From positions 21,436,731 to 21,500,730 of the forward strand of contig CM056567.1 in assembly GCA_029721515.1 (NCBI GenBank): DNA of 64,000 bases. The letters run 5' to 3'. The notes beneath the pieces are model-generated. The model was not told the origin of the DNA, ran no database searches, and worked only from the letters and a program-made list of their open reading frames with translations. The position numbers and the translations under genes are program-made. Source of the stretch: Synanceia verrucosa (lineage: Eukaryota; Chordata; Actinopteri; Perciformes; Synanceiidae). The stretch's first letter is position 1. Every line of letters begins with the position of its first letter. This document shows positions 23,454 to 35,675 of the stretch, piece by piece.

Positions 23454-23498
23454 CATATATATATATATATACACGTATGTATATATATATATATATAT
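23240..23498. repeat. Complex TA / TACATACGTATG microsatellite
   Basis: About 260 bp of alternating (TA)n and ACATACATACGTATGTATGT-type tracts, many of them self-complementary, so the block can form hairpins or cruciforms. Confidence 0.95.
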
Positions 23499-23910
23499 TT
23501 ATTCATAACCTGCAAAAGGCAAACAGCATTGATAACCTTCAAAAACAGATTAACAAACAAGTCTCTTAAAAACCCAAAATGAATGACACATTTTTAAATC
23601 TAAGCTAGCATCGTCCCACAACAGATATACATCTACATATTTTTGCTTTTTGAACAGTAAACTTAGATACTCATTTTAATGTCATATTTGCCCTCACGTG
23701 TTGAAAATATTTTGTGTACCAAGTCTGGAAGTGACATAAACTTTTCTCTGAACATTATTTGCATTAATTTAAAATAGAACAAGTCATTAAGTTTTCATAA
23801 CTATACATAATAATCATAATCTGTACGACTCGTTTCCACAGGACAAGTATTGGCTTTATGCTGGATTTAAATGTTGATAAGACATAGACCTATAAGGTAA
23901 CCATTTCATT

Positions 23911-24288
23911 ATCCATCCATCCATCCATTATCTACCTCTTATCCTCACATAGGGCAGTGGGGGTGGGGGGGCTGGAGTCTATCCCAGCTGTCTTAGGGTG
24001 AAAGACAGGGTACACCCTGGACAAGTCTCCAGTTCATCACAGGACACATAGAGACAGACAACCACTCACACTCACATTCACACCTACGGTCAATTTAAAT
24101 TAACCAATTAACCTAATCCCCATGCATGTTTTTGGATGGTGGGAGGAAGCCGGAGTACCAGAGAGAACCCACACAGACATGAGGAGAACATGCAAACTCC
24201 ACACAGAAAGGCCCCGGGCCGGGAATCAAACCAGGTACCTTCTTGCTGTGAGGCGACAGTGCTAACCACTACACCATTGTGCTGCCCC
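23911..24288 (-). repeat. tRNA-headed SINE-like interspersed repeat
   Basis: On the minus strand the block starts near GGGGCAGCACAATGGTGTAG and runs through GTTAGCACTGTCGCCTCACA (tRNA-like A and B box region). It continues through GGAGTTTGCATGTTCTCC and ends at a (TGGA)n tract. This is a very common teleost element of about 380 bp. A more diverged partial copy lies at about 59627-59771. Confidence 0.75.
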
Positions 24289-24912
24289 ACTGTTACATAA
24301 TAGAACTAAAATGTCTGTCATATTTCATACTGAATATTTTTCGTAGTGGAGCTGCTCATCTCGGCTCTGTATGAAATGCTGAACTCCAGTCTCCATCCAG
24401 TGTCCAGAGTGATGCAGCTGTTGGAATCACCTCTGATCTGACCACAGCTCCACCTGTTACCACTGAGCCGAACCTTCATGTGTCCATAAAGGTGTTTAAA
24501 TAAAGCTGGCTGCTGCATCTGCAGAGTGAAAACATGACGTCATAGGAAACATCACGACGAGGTCATGTAAGGATATTAATACGCACACAATCTGGTCTAG
24601 AATATTGCCTACATTTTTATATTTGTAGAAGTGAAAAAGAAGTTAAAAGGTAATTCATTCACTTTGAGATAAGTGTAGAGCAACTTTCAACACACTTTAA
24701 TGTGTCGTTGCTTAATAACGCCACCTAGTGCTTCACATAGGAGCTACACACTATATTGAGGAGCAGCACTTGATGAAGGAGGCCCAGACAACCAATATTC
24801 CCCTGTTTAAACCCAACAGCTAACAACCACACACTGCTATGATAAAACATGTACTGATGGTGGAAGACATTCATTTGGTGGAAGACATTCATTTGGAAGA
24901 CAAACTTCACTC

Positions 24913-25420
24913 ACTGGCCACTTTATTAGGTACACCTTGTTAGTAAAAGGTTGGCCTTAATTCTTGGTATCATACTTTCAACAAGGTTTTGGAAATATTC
25001 CTCACAGATTTTGCTCCATGTTGACATCATAGCATCACTCAGCTGCTGCAGATTTGTCCACTTCTCATCTATTTCCATCTTCTCTTGTCCACTTGTGTTG
25101 ATCCTGTGTGAACTGTAGCCTCAGTTTGCTGTTCTTAGCTAACAGCAGTGGCTCCAGGTGTGCTCTTCTGCTGCTCTAGTCCATCTTCTTCAAGGCTCCA
25201 GTGTTGAGCTTCACACATGATATTCTGCTTTCCTTGGTTGAACCAGTGGTTATTTCACTTCCTGTTATCTTTCTATCGTCTCCAACCAGTCTGTCCATTC
25301 TCCTGTGACCTCTCACATCAACGAGGCATCTTTCTCACTGGATATTTCCTCTTTTCTGGATCATTCTATGTAAACACTAGAGATGGTTGGAGTGAAAATC
25401 CCAGTCGATCAGCAGTTTCG
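24913..25420 (-). mobile_element. Internally deleted Tc1-like element, inverted to the 20.1-kb copy
   Basis: The terminus CACTGGCCACTTTATTAGG (24913 onward) is followed by the 3' part of the element (to about 25050) and then the 5' part (about 25090-25420). The catalytic middle is removed. The sequence matches 20190-20520 and 20930-21085 in reverse. It joins a LINE-like tail at its far side. Confidence 0.6.
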
Positions 25421-25690
25421 GTATTATCTTTATTTCACCACTCACATTTGCTGTGTTCAGGAATTTCTGTCCACTTATTTTAGCCACTTACGTTGTATAT
25501 ATGATGCTCAGTTATTTACTTATTATACATATGATGCCTTAGCATTTCCACTTGGTTGTTTTCTACTGATGTTTTTATTCCTATTATAGACCCTCCTTGT
25601 ATTGTTGCTCTATCCACTTTGCTGCTGTAACAATGCCAATTTCCTTGTCTGTGGAATGAATAAAGGATTATCTTATCTGAAACACTCAGA
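25420..25690 (+). repeat. LINE-like 3' tail
   Basis: It ends in GAATAAAGGATTATCTTATCT (about 25656-25680), a motif that closes many teleost L2/Rex-type non-LTR elements. No reverse transcriptase sequence remains. Confidence 0.45.
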
Positions 25691-26964
25691 CCAGACCGTC
25701 TGGCACCAACAACCATGCCATGTTCAGAGTCATTTAAATCCCCTTTTTTCTCTGATCTGAAGACCTCCAGGTTTTTGTTTATTCACGGTTCACAATGAAT
25801 TTTAACGTTGACTTTAGCTTTTTTTCAACCATTTCGAACCATTTTGAACCATTTCTTCACATGTTTTTGTGTCTAAGTGACTGACGATGATGGCACTTTT
25901 GCTTCCTCTGAAAATGTTTAATCAATGAGCTGTATGCCTGGCTGACATCATAACTTTCTGAACTTTGTAAACAAAAACATAAGAGATACAAAGTTACTGA
26001 ATTGTTATTCATCATTAAAATAGTAAATGAATGTGAATTACAGTTCAAGTGTTCATATTTATAATGCAACAAAAATATGATCAAAACACATAATATATTT
26101 TATATAAACATAGAATTGAACCGCTCTGCAAAGATACATAGTGAGTATGAGCCTGATGAGCCATATTGGTGCAACTCTTCACCATGAATGTACGTCCACT
26201 AAAAGTGCTGTTTTTGATGCTCACAGGCTCAGACTATCATTATATGGATTATGTTTGGCATCTTGTCTGTCACTGCGTCATGTGACTTGCTGATGGAGGT
26301 TAATGGTAGAAACATGAGAGAGGTGGAGAGAGGAGCCACGTAGCGCTGGTGCTAGCAGACTTAGCTGTGTTGGAGCACAGAAAGCACAGTTTATTTCAAA
26401 GTCTGAAAATCGAGCTGGTTTCTAACACGGAGTCTGTTTTAGTGGACGTACATTGATGGTGAGGAGCTGTCCGGACATTTCAGACCATTTAATGGGTCTC
26501 CATCAATACTGGACTAAGTGTCCCATTAGTCACTAAGACGAACAGAGTCCAAGTTTGTAAAATACTGAAGCCACCGTTTAATTTATAGGCTTGAACATGA
26601 AGCATGTGTGAAAAAAGTCCTGTGCACAGTTCACCCTTTCCAGCATATATAAACATTTTTTCATGTTTAACATTAGTTTGAGGGTGTAAATTAACAATTT
26701 AGGTCTATTTTTTCTGCCTCTTTTGTGAAAATGACACATCCAAAATAAATAGGGTATGTCTTCACACCAAGGGCTGTATATATTTGATCACCTGTGAGTT
26801 TGCTACAAAAGTGTCAGAATCAACATGTGTGTCTGCAGAAAATGAGAGTTTTTTTATTCTTGCCTAAAAAACCTCAAAGCATTAGAGTAAATACCAGCCC
26901 TGAGTCATGATATAGTCGCCACTTTTAAATAGGAATTGGTAAGATGACATCTGATGGGTAACTG

Positions 26965-27322
26965 CACTGCAAAAAATCAAAATCTTGCCAAGAATATTTG
27001 TCTTATTTCTAGTCAAATTATGGCTTTACACTTAATTTCAGACTAATAAAAAAAGCTTGAATTCAGCAAAAAAAAAAAAAAAAAAAAAAAAATTTGCCAA
27101 TGGACAAAGTGAAAATGTCTCAATAAGATTTCTTGAAATAAAACATAATTTCCGAGAAATAAGGCCCTCCATAATTTCTCAGAAATTATGTGTTATTTCA
27201 TTTTTTGCTTGAATTAAGCAAGTTTTGTTCTAAGTGATATTAGTCTGAAATTAAGTGTAAAGACATAATTTGACTAGAAATAAGACAAATATTCGTGGCA
27301 AGATTTCGATTTTTTTGCAGTG
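26965..27322. mobile_element. MITE with about 100-bp terminal inverted repeats
   Basis: The ends CACTGCAAAAAA (26965) and TTTTTTGCAGTG (to 27322) begin inverted repeats that match for about 100 bp at more than 90% by eye, around a core with a 30-A run. There is no coding capacity. The CACTGCAAAA terminus recalls hAT-type MITEs, but I see no matching 8-bp duplication, so the class is uncertain. Confidence 0.7.
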
Positions 27323-27750
27323 TGTGCAAAAGTAGATGGTAAAAAGGTGAAGCTGGACAATTTTAGAGATGTATTAGTACAGGTATGTTCAAGAGGAACC
27401 ACCAGTTTATCATTTTGGCACATTTTGTGATCATATTTGATTTGATATTTGATTTTCTCAGGGGACAAACTAATTTAGTTTCGCTGATATATCACTCTGG
27501 TTATTCATTCCACTCAAATACAACTATTGTGACTCATTTAGTTAGGTTAAACTCAAAGCAAAAAGTCCAAATGAGTGATTCAACTGTCCAGCTTCAAGAT
27601 GAAAGTTCTTATGATCAATGAGAGCAAACAGACTGAACGTTGTTTAAACATGTGACATTAAAGATGAGTATAAAGAACAAAGAGCCCAGAGCTCCTGACA
27701 GAGCAGAGCAGTCTGTCCTCCTCTCTTATCACTAAAAGGTGAATGAAGTC
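27322..27750. other. Intergenic DNA without a recognised feature
   Basis: AT-rich sequence between a MITE and the inferred 3' end of gatad2b. The only open frame is short and featureless. Confidence 0.4.
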
Positions 27751-27764
27751 ACACTTGGAAGCAA

Positions 27765-30700
27765 ATTGTTTCAACCTTTATTAAACATAGCTTGCAAGAG
27801 ATAAATATTACAAAGTTATTTCCTCCAAAATTAGCTTATTTTTTTCAATCAATGCATAATTGTCAATCAACTGGCAGTATTCAAACAGCATTATTTTCTT
27901 TTACTTTTTTGAAGACCGTTAAATATCAAGTATGTGCAAAAGGTCAGGATTGATGTAAGCAAAACAAAAAAAGGACTTCAGTTAGTCTCCGGATGATTTC
28001 ATCATCTGTTTCTCCCCATGTGTTTATTTCATCATTGTCAACAATATACAAAAAGTCAACTGAAAACTGATCAAACTGATTTTGAAATTAAATGTTTCCC
28101 TGCATTAGCAACAACAACTAATAGAAGAGAAATCCAAACAGTAGCGGACCGTCCGTGTTGTATGCTGGTGTTGGCAGGAAAAGTGATCACTGATTCAGGT
28201 TCAGCTCTGCTCAGGTCAGACCAGGGTCCTGCTGATGTAAGAGTGCATGATGGGACATGTAGTGGCATTCTCTGCCTTGGCTGTTGGGCTCTAAACCATG
28301 GAGGTGACCTCAGGTCACATCAATATTTTATCCATTTATCCTTCTGGAAATGAACATTTGGTTCATGTTCTCACTGGCCCCTGCTAGTCCAGACTTCTGA
28401 TTTAGCCACATTAGAAATATCTGTGCTGCTCACCACACTGAAAGACGACTGATTAGAAGAGCATTTACACGTCATTAGAGATCAAAATGCAGTTTTAAAC
28501 ATTTGTCTGGAATCCATGTTGTTTTTTTTTTTAAAATATCACCTTTCAACACACAGATGATTGAGAGCCCAGCGTCTAGATCAAGACTCAGTGTTTGATA
28601 GAAAGAGAGCAGCTGCCTCACTATGTGGACACATGTATGTGCTCAGAAGGATCTGAATGACCATGTACAAAAAAAAAAAAAAAAAAAAGAGGGATGCACG
28701 ATACTGATATCAGATATACTACACAAGTTTTATTCCTGTTTAGTTTTTGACCATGTTGTTGCTGCATTAATAGATTTACACTTGAATTTTCAATTCAGTA
28801 AATGTATATGCATTAGTATTTATAATACTAATAATCTCTGCCACTTGCACACAGCTTATTGATTAAACACTGGCATCAGATCTGCGCTCGGCCGATACCC
28901 AAAGTTCATGAATTGGTATCAGGACTGAAAAGGTCAGATCGCTGCATCCCTAAAAAAACCGTCTCATATCAGTCGGACCCTGGATCAAACCATTATTTCA
29001 GGGGTGGGGTGGGTCCCCTCCATTCTGTCCATGTTATCCACCACACAGTGAAACATTCAAAGTGCTTTTATCAAGAGCTCAAGTTCAAGAAACCGTTTTG
29101 TAAGAAACAAAGTTATTTCAAGTTCCAACTAAAACTAAAGAAATGTTCACACGTGTCATGTAAAGCAGACGGTTTGAACCAATGAGCACCTTTCTGCAAA
29201 CTAACTAGTCCCCAACCGAAGTGAATGCATCCAGGGAGAGCGCTTCGAGAAGCAGAGGGCGAAAGAATCCCAAACATTTTGCACATTTGTTACACAATAA
29301 TACACAGTGATCACAAAACGAAATGACAAGCTTCACAATATTCATGGCTTTTTGTTTGCTTTTCTACACAATATACAACCATTTAATTTCTTTTTTCAGT
29401 TCAAGGGAGGAGAAAATGCTTATGTACAATAAGTCATTATTACTTCAAACCTAGCAAATATCGTGTCATTTATTTCATAGTCAATACATTTGTTTACTTT
29501 TTTTTTTAACTGCAATAGAAAGAAAACAGAACTCAACCGAGAAAGAAAATGACTTCAAATTTAAAGTTTTAGATTTCAAGAAAAGAGTCTGCAGTCCAAA
29601 TACAAAGTGTGTGGATGCATCTGCAAAAAGAGCGAGAGACAGGAGCTTTTTTTTCTTCTTAAACTTCAGCTTGGCAGCAAAAGAAATGCATGACATTAAC
29701 ATTGCTAAAATCAATGATGAGCGGCAGTAAAAATTTATCCCCAACATTAAAAACTCATGAAAATATATCTGTACATCCAATTTCAACTGTTCCACCAATG
29801 GAGAAACTGATTCATGTTTTTTATCGATTCAACAAAAATGATGTTTTCTCCAAATCAAACCCTAGGTAGTTTCATAGTCTTGGCCTCAGTCCTCCATCTC
29901 AGTGTTTAGCATCTGAAGGGCAGGTCTGGATTCCACCAGGACTTGACAAACCAGAACAGACTGACAGTGGCTGAAAACAAAACAACCACCACCCACTGTG
30001 AACATGAGCAGTGGACATGTAAGGACTCAGAGGGTTGGTGTAACAGTCACATGACAGGAAGAGGAGATGTGCAGAGGCTGTGCAGTAACACCACCTGACT
30101 CTCAACCGTGCGTAAATACAGAATCAGACACCAGAAAAGTTACTGTTACTGCGGTAGGGTGTCAGCTTTGTCCTAAACAGTCTTAGTTTTGAGAAGGACA
30201 ATTATTTTGTTAAAATGACTATCTGCAGAGCTGTAGACACAAAACCATGTTACAGACCTTTTCACAGTTAGGAAATGGGTCTCGTCTTATTTCCTGTTGC
30301 GGCGTATTTTAATAAAATAAGCTGACAGGAAGTAACATGGACCTGTGCTGTTGCCTTGTGATGCATTTCTGTTGAAATGGACTGTAGCTTTTCACACTGA
30401 ATGAAGACAGAATCCTTCCTTACGCAGTAACACGGGGCTGTTAGCTAGCTTAGCTAACTAGCTGGTGGGTGAATTTAACACTGCTAGCTTACTCTGCTAC
30501 TGTGTCCCAGTTCCACACACACTTACATACACCCAGATGAAGTGCTATAGTTCATTCTCCCATTATTAGCGAGAAGCTAAAAGATATTAGCTTTTTTTAA
30601 AAAAAAAACAAAAACAAAAACCTGGTACCTTAACTTCTCTTCCTTTTTAGCTTAAGCTTACTTTTCTGCGTTAGCCATTCAGCAGACAGAGCTTTAACAA

Positions 30701-33700
30701 AATAAGAGACTACAGCCACACTAGCTAGTTGCATGGCTTTACTTTAGCGTAGCAGTATACTGAGCCAAATGCTAATGTCAGGATGCCAACAAGCTCATAC
30801 TGAAAATGTTAATAAGTGAGTTTGGCACGTTAGCATGCTAACATTCGCTAATTAACACAGTAGAGCTGAAGCTGATGAGAACATCGCTAGCTTTGCAGGT
30901 TTTGGTTGTAAACCAAAGTGCTTGACTACTACCTGGTCTACCAGGGATTACGAAGGATTCAAAGTAAAGAGGGCCAATGTGATGAAACCAAACATATCAT
31001 TAGATATCTTACCCAAACACAACGGTCAGTGACTGCTCCATTCACACACATTAACTGTACAGAAACTGACAGATTGACATTTTGTTTGAAACATGTTGGC
31101 TGTTGCCCAAGAACTGAAGGAATCCAACATGGCTGCCAGAGCGTGTCGGCCACCAGTGACCCTCTGCAACAGTGTCGGCCTCGAGTCAAGGAAGAACCTG
31201 TGTCATGTTGTTTCAGCTCACTACAATCTGAACGTTCTCAAAGAGAACATGAAGCACCTGGACTTTCCATAGGCGTCAGCCTCGATGAAGTCACTGATGG
31301 TAGTTTTATCTAAATCGGACTCCATAGATTCAGAAGTGACAGATAGGCCTGCATTTGTAAGCTTAGGTTTCCTCTCTTTTGTCAATTAATTGGCTGATCA
31401 GACTGAATGTTCTGGTCCACCGCTAATACTGCACAGTACCTGAACACTGCTTGAAATGCCTTAGCTTCTAGAAAACTAGTGAGGGTGTGACAGTACACTT
31501 TACATTAGGGTCGAGTGTGTGTCTGCAGATATCTATAGTAAATGGATTAGACCAGTTTGCTCCTTCGAAATTAAACATTTACAGAGTCGATTCAATGAAT
31601 AAATAAATGAAAACAAACTTAATTTTCAGTTTTGGAAGGATGCCCATACTGTGGTGCTGGTTTGTACTGCTGGAGCACCTGGTGAAGTCCCACTGTTTCA
31701 ATGCATTGAATTCAAAAGGTGAATGCCTACACTTAAACTGGAGTCAATGGGACCCCAGTGGGGTCACACTGAGGGATTTCAAAAGTGACAAGGTCCAGCA
31801 TTAACAGAGATCAACACTGGCAGAGTAACCCCTAATTTCCACTGGATGCCGAATGACACCAACCCCATACGTTTCCATTCAAATTAATGCGTCAATTTCC
31901 ACTGAACACGGAACGCCGCCAACGTGTCGACGCCTGCCCAAACAAACTGACAGAGCTTCTATCTTTGTCGGGCGTCGACAGGAAGTCATGTACAGTCAAA
32001 ATGTGCATCGGACTTTGACGGATGTCTGCGTTGTTCTGCATCCAGTGGAAATTAGGGGTAAATCAGAATCAAACCGTTTATCATCCCCTAAAACACACCT
32101 TGATGCAACCCAAAGTACTCAGGATCTCCTGACTCTCCAGCCGGCCAACAGCCAGCGTCCAGACCTTCGACACTCTCCATTGTAACATTCTTTTCCTCTT
32201 CTTAAAAAAATGTTTTTCCAATTGGAAATATGCAAAGTGCTCCTCTGGAGTGAGGCAACTTGTGTGCAGAGCATGCACACAATGATTGATCCATGTCTCT
32301 CCCATAAAAGATATAATCAACATTCTTTTTCCTCCCTCTGAAGCTAGGTATCTATACATAATCCATACAGATATTTCAATAGTTTCTGTTTTTTTAGCTA
32401 TGATGATTATTATCGTCTCCGGGGGCCACTACCTCTCAGGTATGCCACCATTTCAATAGGAGACGCCGCAAAACAAACAAATAAAATAAGCAAAAAAAAA
32501 AAAAAAAAAAAAAAAAGAAGAAGGAAAGGTTGGGGGGAGGGGTCAACAATCAGAAAACAATCTAAAACCAAATATAAGAAGAAAAGGACCCAGGTTTGTC
32601 AATTTCTAAGTACAGAATCTGTGGTTTGGATGCATAAAATGTGCTTCCACCTTCAGATTTGAGTTCTTTTCACTTGCTCAAAGAACACAACGCCAAGAGG
32701 AGCTGCTGGGTAGAAAGTCTGTGCATACTGGATAACCAAGGGTCTCTAGGGGTGGGGGTGGGGGGCAGGGAGTGAGATGGGAGGGAAAATCTTCTGCTCT
32801 CTGCGTGGACACCATCTTCCCCCTGTGAATATGGGGCGAATCGGTCAGCTCCCTCCTGGCTCAGGTCTTCATGGACTGTTGTCGCTGAAGGTGCAGTCTG
32901 GACAGTCCTGATTAGTACAACTCCAGTTCAACAGTGCACCTGCTCACATGTCACAGGAGAGGCTGACATCTGAAATGAAGAAAGTGATGATGGATTTTGA
33001 TGGGGAAAGATGGGTGCCGACCAGCAAAGGAAAAGCTTTTGATCACGTAGGATTCTCTTTTGTGTCAGTCATGACCAGCTAATCAGCTCTGATGGTGGCA
33101 GGGTGTCTTCAAAATTGGCAATGCTGCCTCGAACTCCAGGTTGAACATGTTGGAGATGAAGCTGCGTATCAGCGTCCCCTGTCCCCTCCCCCCCAGAATA
33201 CACCCTGTTGATCTTCTGTTACTAGCAACAGTCACATCTAAGCTTTATAATTGCATGGAGAAAACAATCCTACATGATCGTGGCCTAAAGTGGCCCTACA
33301 ATGATTCAGCGTTACTGCCCAAAGTAAAGGAGAGACAGCAGAGAAACAAAAAAAAAAACAAAAAAAAAAACAAAACGACCAAACACTTATAAAAGAAGAA
33401 AGCATAATGAGTAATCATAACTGAAGCAAAAAAAAAATGGTAGTTGCAGGTATAATAATAGTGCTACCAACAGCGATAATAATGGGAATTATAATTGTTA
33501 AACAACGCTGACGAAGAAGTTTTTACTAGAATAAGAACATTTGAGATGCACTGACAGTTTAGTGTCGTTGTCCGACTTGGTGGGTTTTAATGGGTTGGTT
33601 TAAGGTAGGCACACGGACAGGCACTGCATGCGATGGGGGGTGGGGTGAGGTGGGGGTGGGGGGGCTTGATGTTGGTCGATTTGGGAGTGCTTCAGTATGG

Positions 33701-33754
33701 GGCAGGAGGGCAGGATAGGGGTGGCTTCAGACGGGCAGGAAAGCTGAGCGGGGC
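27765..33754 (-). other. gatad2b: Probable 3' untranslated region of gatad2b (about 6 kb)
   Basis: Downstream of the stop codon at 33755 there is no other gene for 6 kb. The sequence is poor in named repeats until a good minus-strand poly(A) signal: AATAAA (plus TTTATT near 27776-27781) followed by GU-rich sequence. Mammalian GATAD2B also has a long 3' UTR. A Harbinger-like MITE (31829-32058) sits inside. The extent is inferred from the signal and the lack of other features. Confidence 0.5.
31829..32058. mobile_element. Harbinger-like MITE, copy 1, with TAA target duplication
   Basis: The inverted ends read CCCCTAATTTCCACTGGAT and its complement. The element is 230 bp and is flanked on both sides by TAA (31826-31828 and 32059-32061). 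A 3-bp TWA duplication is the mark of PIF/Harbinger transposition. It has no coding capacity. A second, longer copy lies at 45994-46310. Confidence 0.75.
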
Positions 33755-33891
33755 TCATTTCTGTCCGGTGATGGACTGCGATATGGATCGAGGCGGGATC
33801 ATGTCCAACAGGTACTCTCTCTGCCGGTCTGCTAAGCTGGAGCTTTTATGGGCTCCAACTGCCGCTGGGTTCAGATAGGCAATATTTAACC
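33755..33891 (-). CDS. gatad2b: gatad2b coding exon 10 (residues 611-655 and stop)
   Basis: It encodes LNIAYLNPAAVGAHKSSSLA and the conserved C-terminus SLADRQREYLLDMIPPRSIS, with a TGA stop at 33757-33755. Confidence 0.94.
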
Positions 33892-35621
33892 CTGTGGGGA
33901 CAAGACAGACACATAGAGAGGGTACTGTAAGGTCAATCAACACTTCAACTTAGGCTTTGACTGAGTTAATGCTGTTTTAATGTTACTGTTAAGAATCAAA
34001 TGCTAAAGGAGAACCCAACTGCTGATGTTTTGAGCACTTACCTGAAGGGGCAACAAGTTGCTAATTCTAATTATTATTGTCTAATTGCACTGAACAATTT
34101 GTCATAAGCTGGACTGAGCTGCCCCACAACTGAATGTGTAACTGCTTCACGAGCAATATGACATCATTTGTCCTGTTGGAGTTAGAATTAATTATAAAAA
34201 TTCAGCACCATAAGTCTGACTGACTTAAATATGACACACATATCCAACTCAACTTGCTTTAAAAAAAAGCCTCTCAGACCATAACAGACATGACAGAGTC
34301 TACTTTTTGGGTTTTGACATCAAATTTAGTCCAGAGCCTTGTGGGACCGAGATAGTTATTAAAGTTATTACAGTTCATCCTGTCAGGGGGCTTGAATGTG
34401 TGCAGCAAACTTCAAGATAACCTTCTGCAGAATTTGTGGCTGAAATGGTTCAGTTTGTAAAATACAGAACAAATGCAAAAACCAGGTTACAGTTCCTGGA
34501 CTAAGGGTGAACCTGCCAAGACTTCTAAGAACTGGCATCCAGCCCTGTCAGGAAAAATTTTAATAGAGCAGTACGCTTAAAATTCAGTCCTGTCTTCACT
34601 CGTCTGTGTGTTCCTTTTGATGCATATGTGAGTGAAACAGTTTGTGAATGATGTAAATCACCAGGCTGGACAGCTGGACAAATGCTAAAGCCTGACTCTT
34701 GAAGAGACCTGCTGCCTACTTGTCCAAAGATCATCTATGAGGGAAGAGTCCCACTCTGTAATGCCACTGGACAATAAGAGTCAGACTCATATTTAACCAA
34801 CATATAAAACACAAACACTTTAGAAGGGTCAGCTGGAACATGGGTCGGTATCAGGAGCTAAAAGCACCTGTAGATGGTGCACAGTAGGTACCTGGGATGT
34901 TGTAGATCTGGCGACGGCTGTCATGCTGCAGTCTATTGCTGCTACTGCTGCTGCCTCCACCGCTGCCACAGTGCTTGGCACTAGTCATCCCCATGAGGCT
35001 GCTGGCCACAGACAGCTGGGAGGCCTGGGCAAAGTTGGACAGGACACCTCGCGCAGAGTTGGACAGACCTCGCTGCAGGGAGGCCTGAGGCTGGGGAGCC
35101 TGAGGAGAGTGGAGACACAAGAGCATGTCCGTCACCATCAACCCCACACAGTGCACACGTTCGTTTTGTTTGTCACAGCTTAGCTCTAATAAGCACTGTG
35201 TGTATGAAAATAACATCTTTTTCCTCTTTTCCTTTTCATCCAGTTCACATTACAAATTAATACTTTAACGATGCTCTTGTTTGCTGAATTACAGGAGAAG
35301 CTTGGACAGATTCAGAAAAGATGGTTCATCTAATTTTATCAGCATGTTTGATCGTTAGTTACGACTGTGTCATTACTTTCCTTGATTTTTTTGAATGGAG
35401 TTCTGCTTCATGATCTGCTTTAATCTTCGTTAGTTATTACGGATTTTGGGCAGTTTGCCCTGTTAGACTTCTGTGGGTCACGTTAACACAGCAGGAGCCC
35501 TGATTGAATTTAATAACATAGTTCTGATAAGTTCAGCAGGCCAGATTAAAAAGTCCAATGGTCTGTATATGGCCTGTGGGCCGTAGTTTGCCCATGTCTG
35601 AGCAAAACATGTATGTACTTG

Positions 35622-35675
<54 letters not shown>

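Noticed and set aside
23112..23582. Open frames of 130-156 codons rich in Tyr, Ile, Thr and Val
   Set aside because: Translation of a TA/TACGTA microsatellite.
24318..24518. Minus-strand frame of 66 codons with a protein-like look (MKVRLSGNRWSCGQ)
   Set aside because: I could not match it to a family; no splice-linked neighbours were found. It could be an exon relic.
30918..31313. Plus-strand frame of 131 codons
   Set aside because: Antisense to the inferred gatad2b 3' UTR, no domain, ordinary composition.
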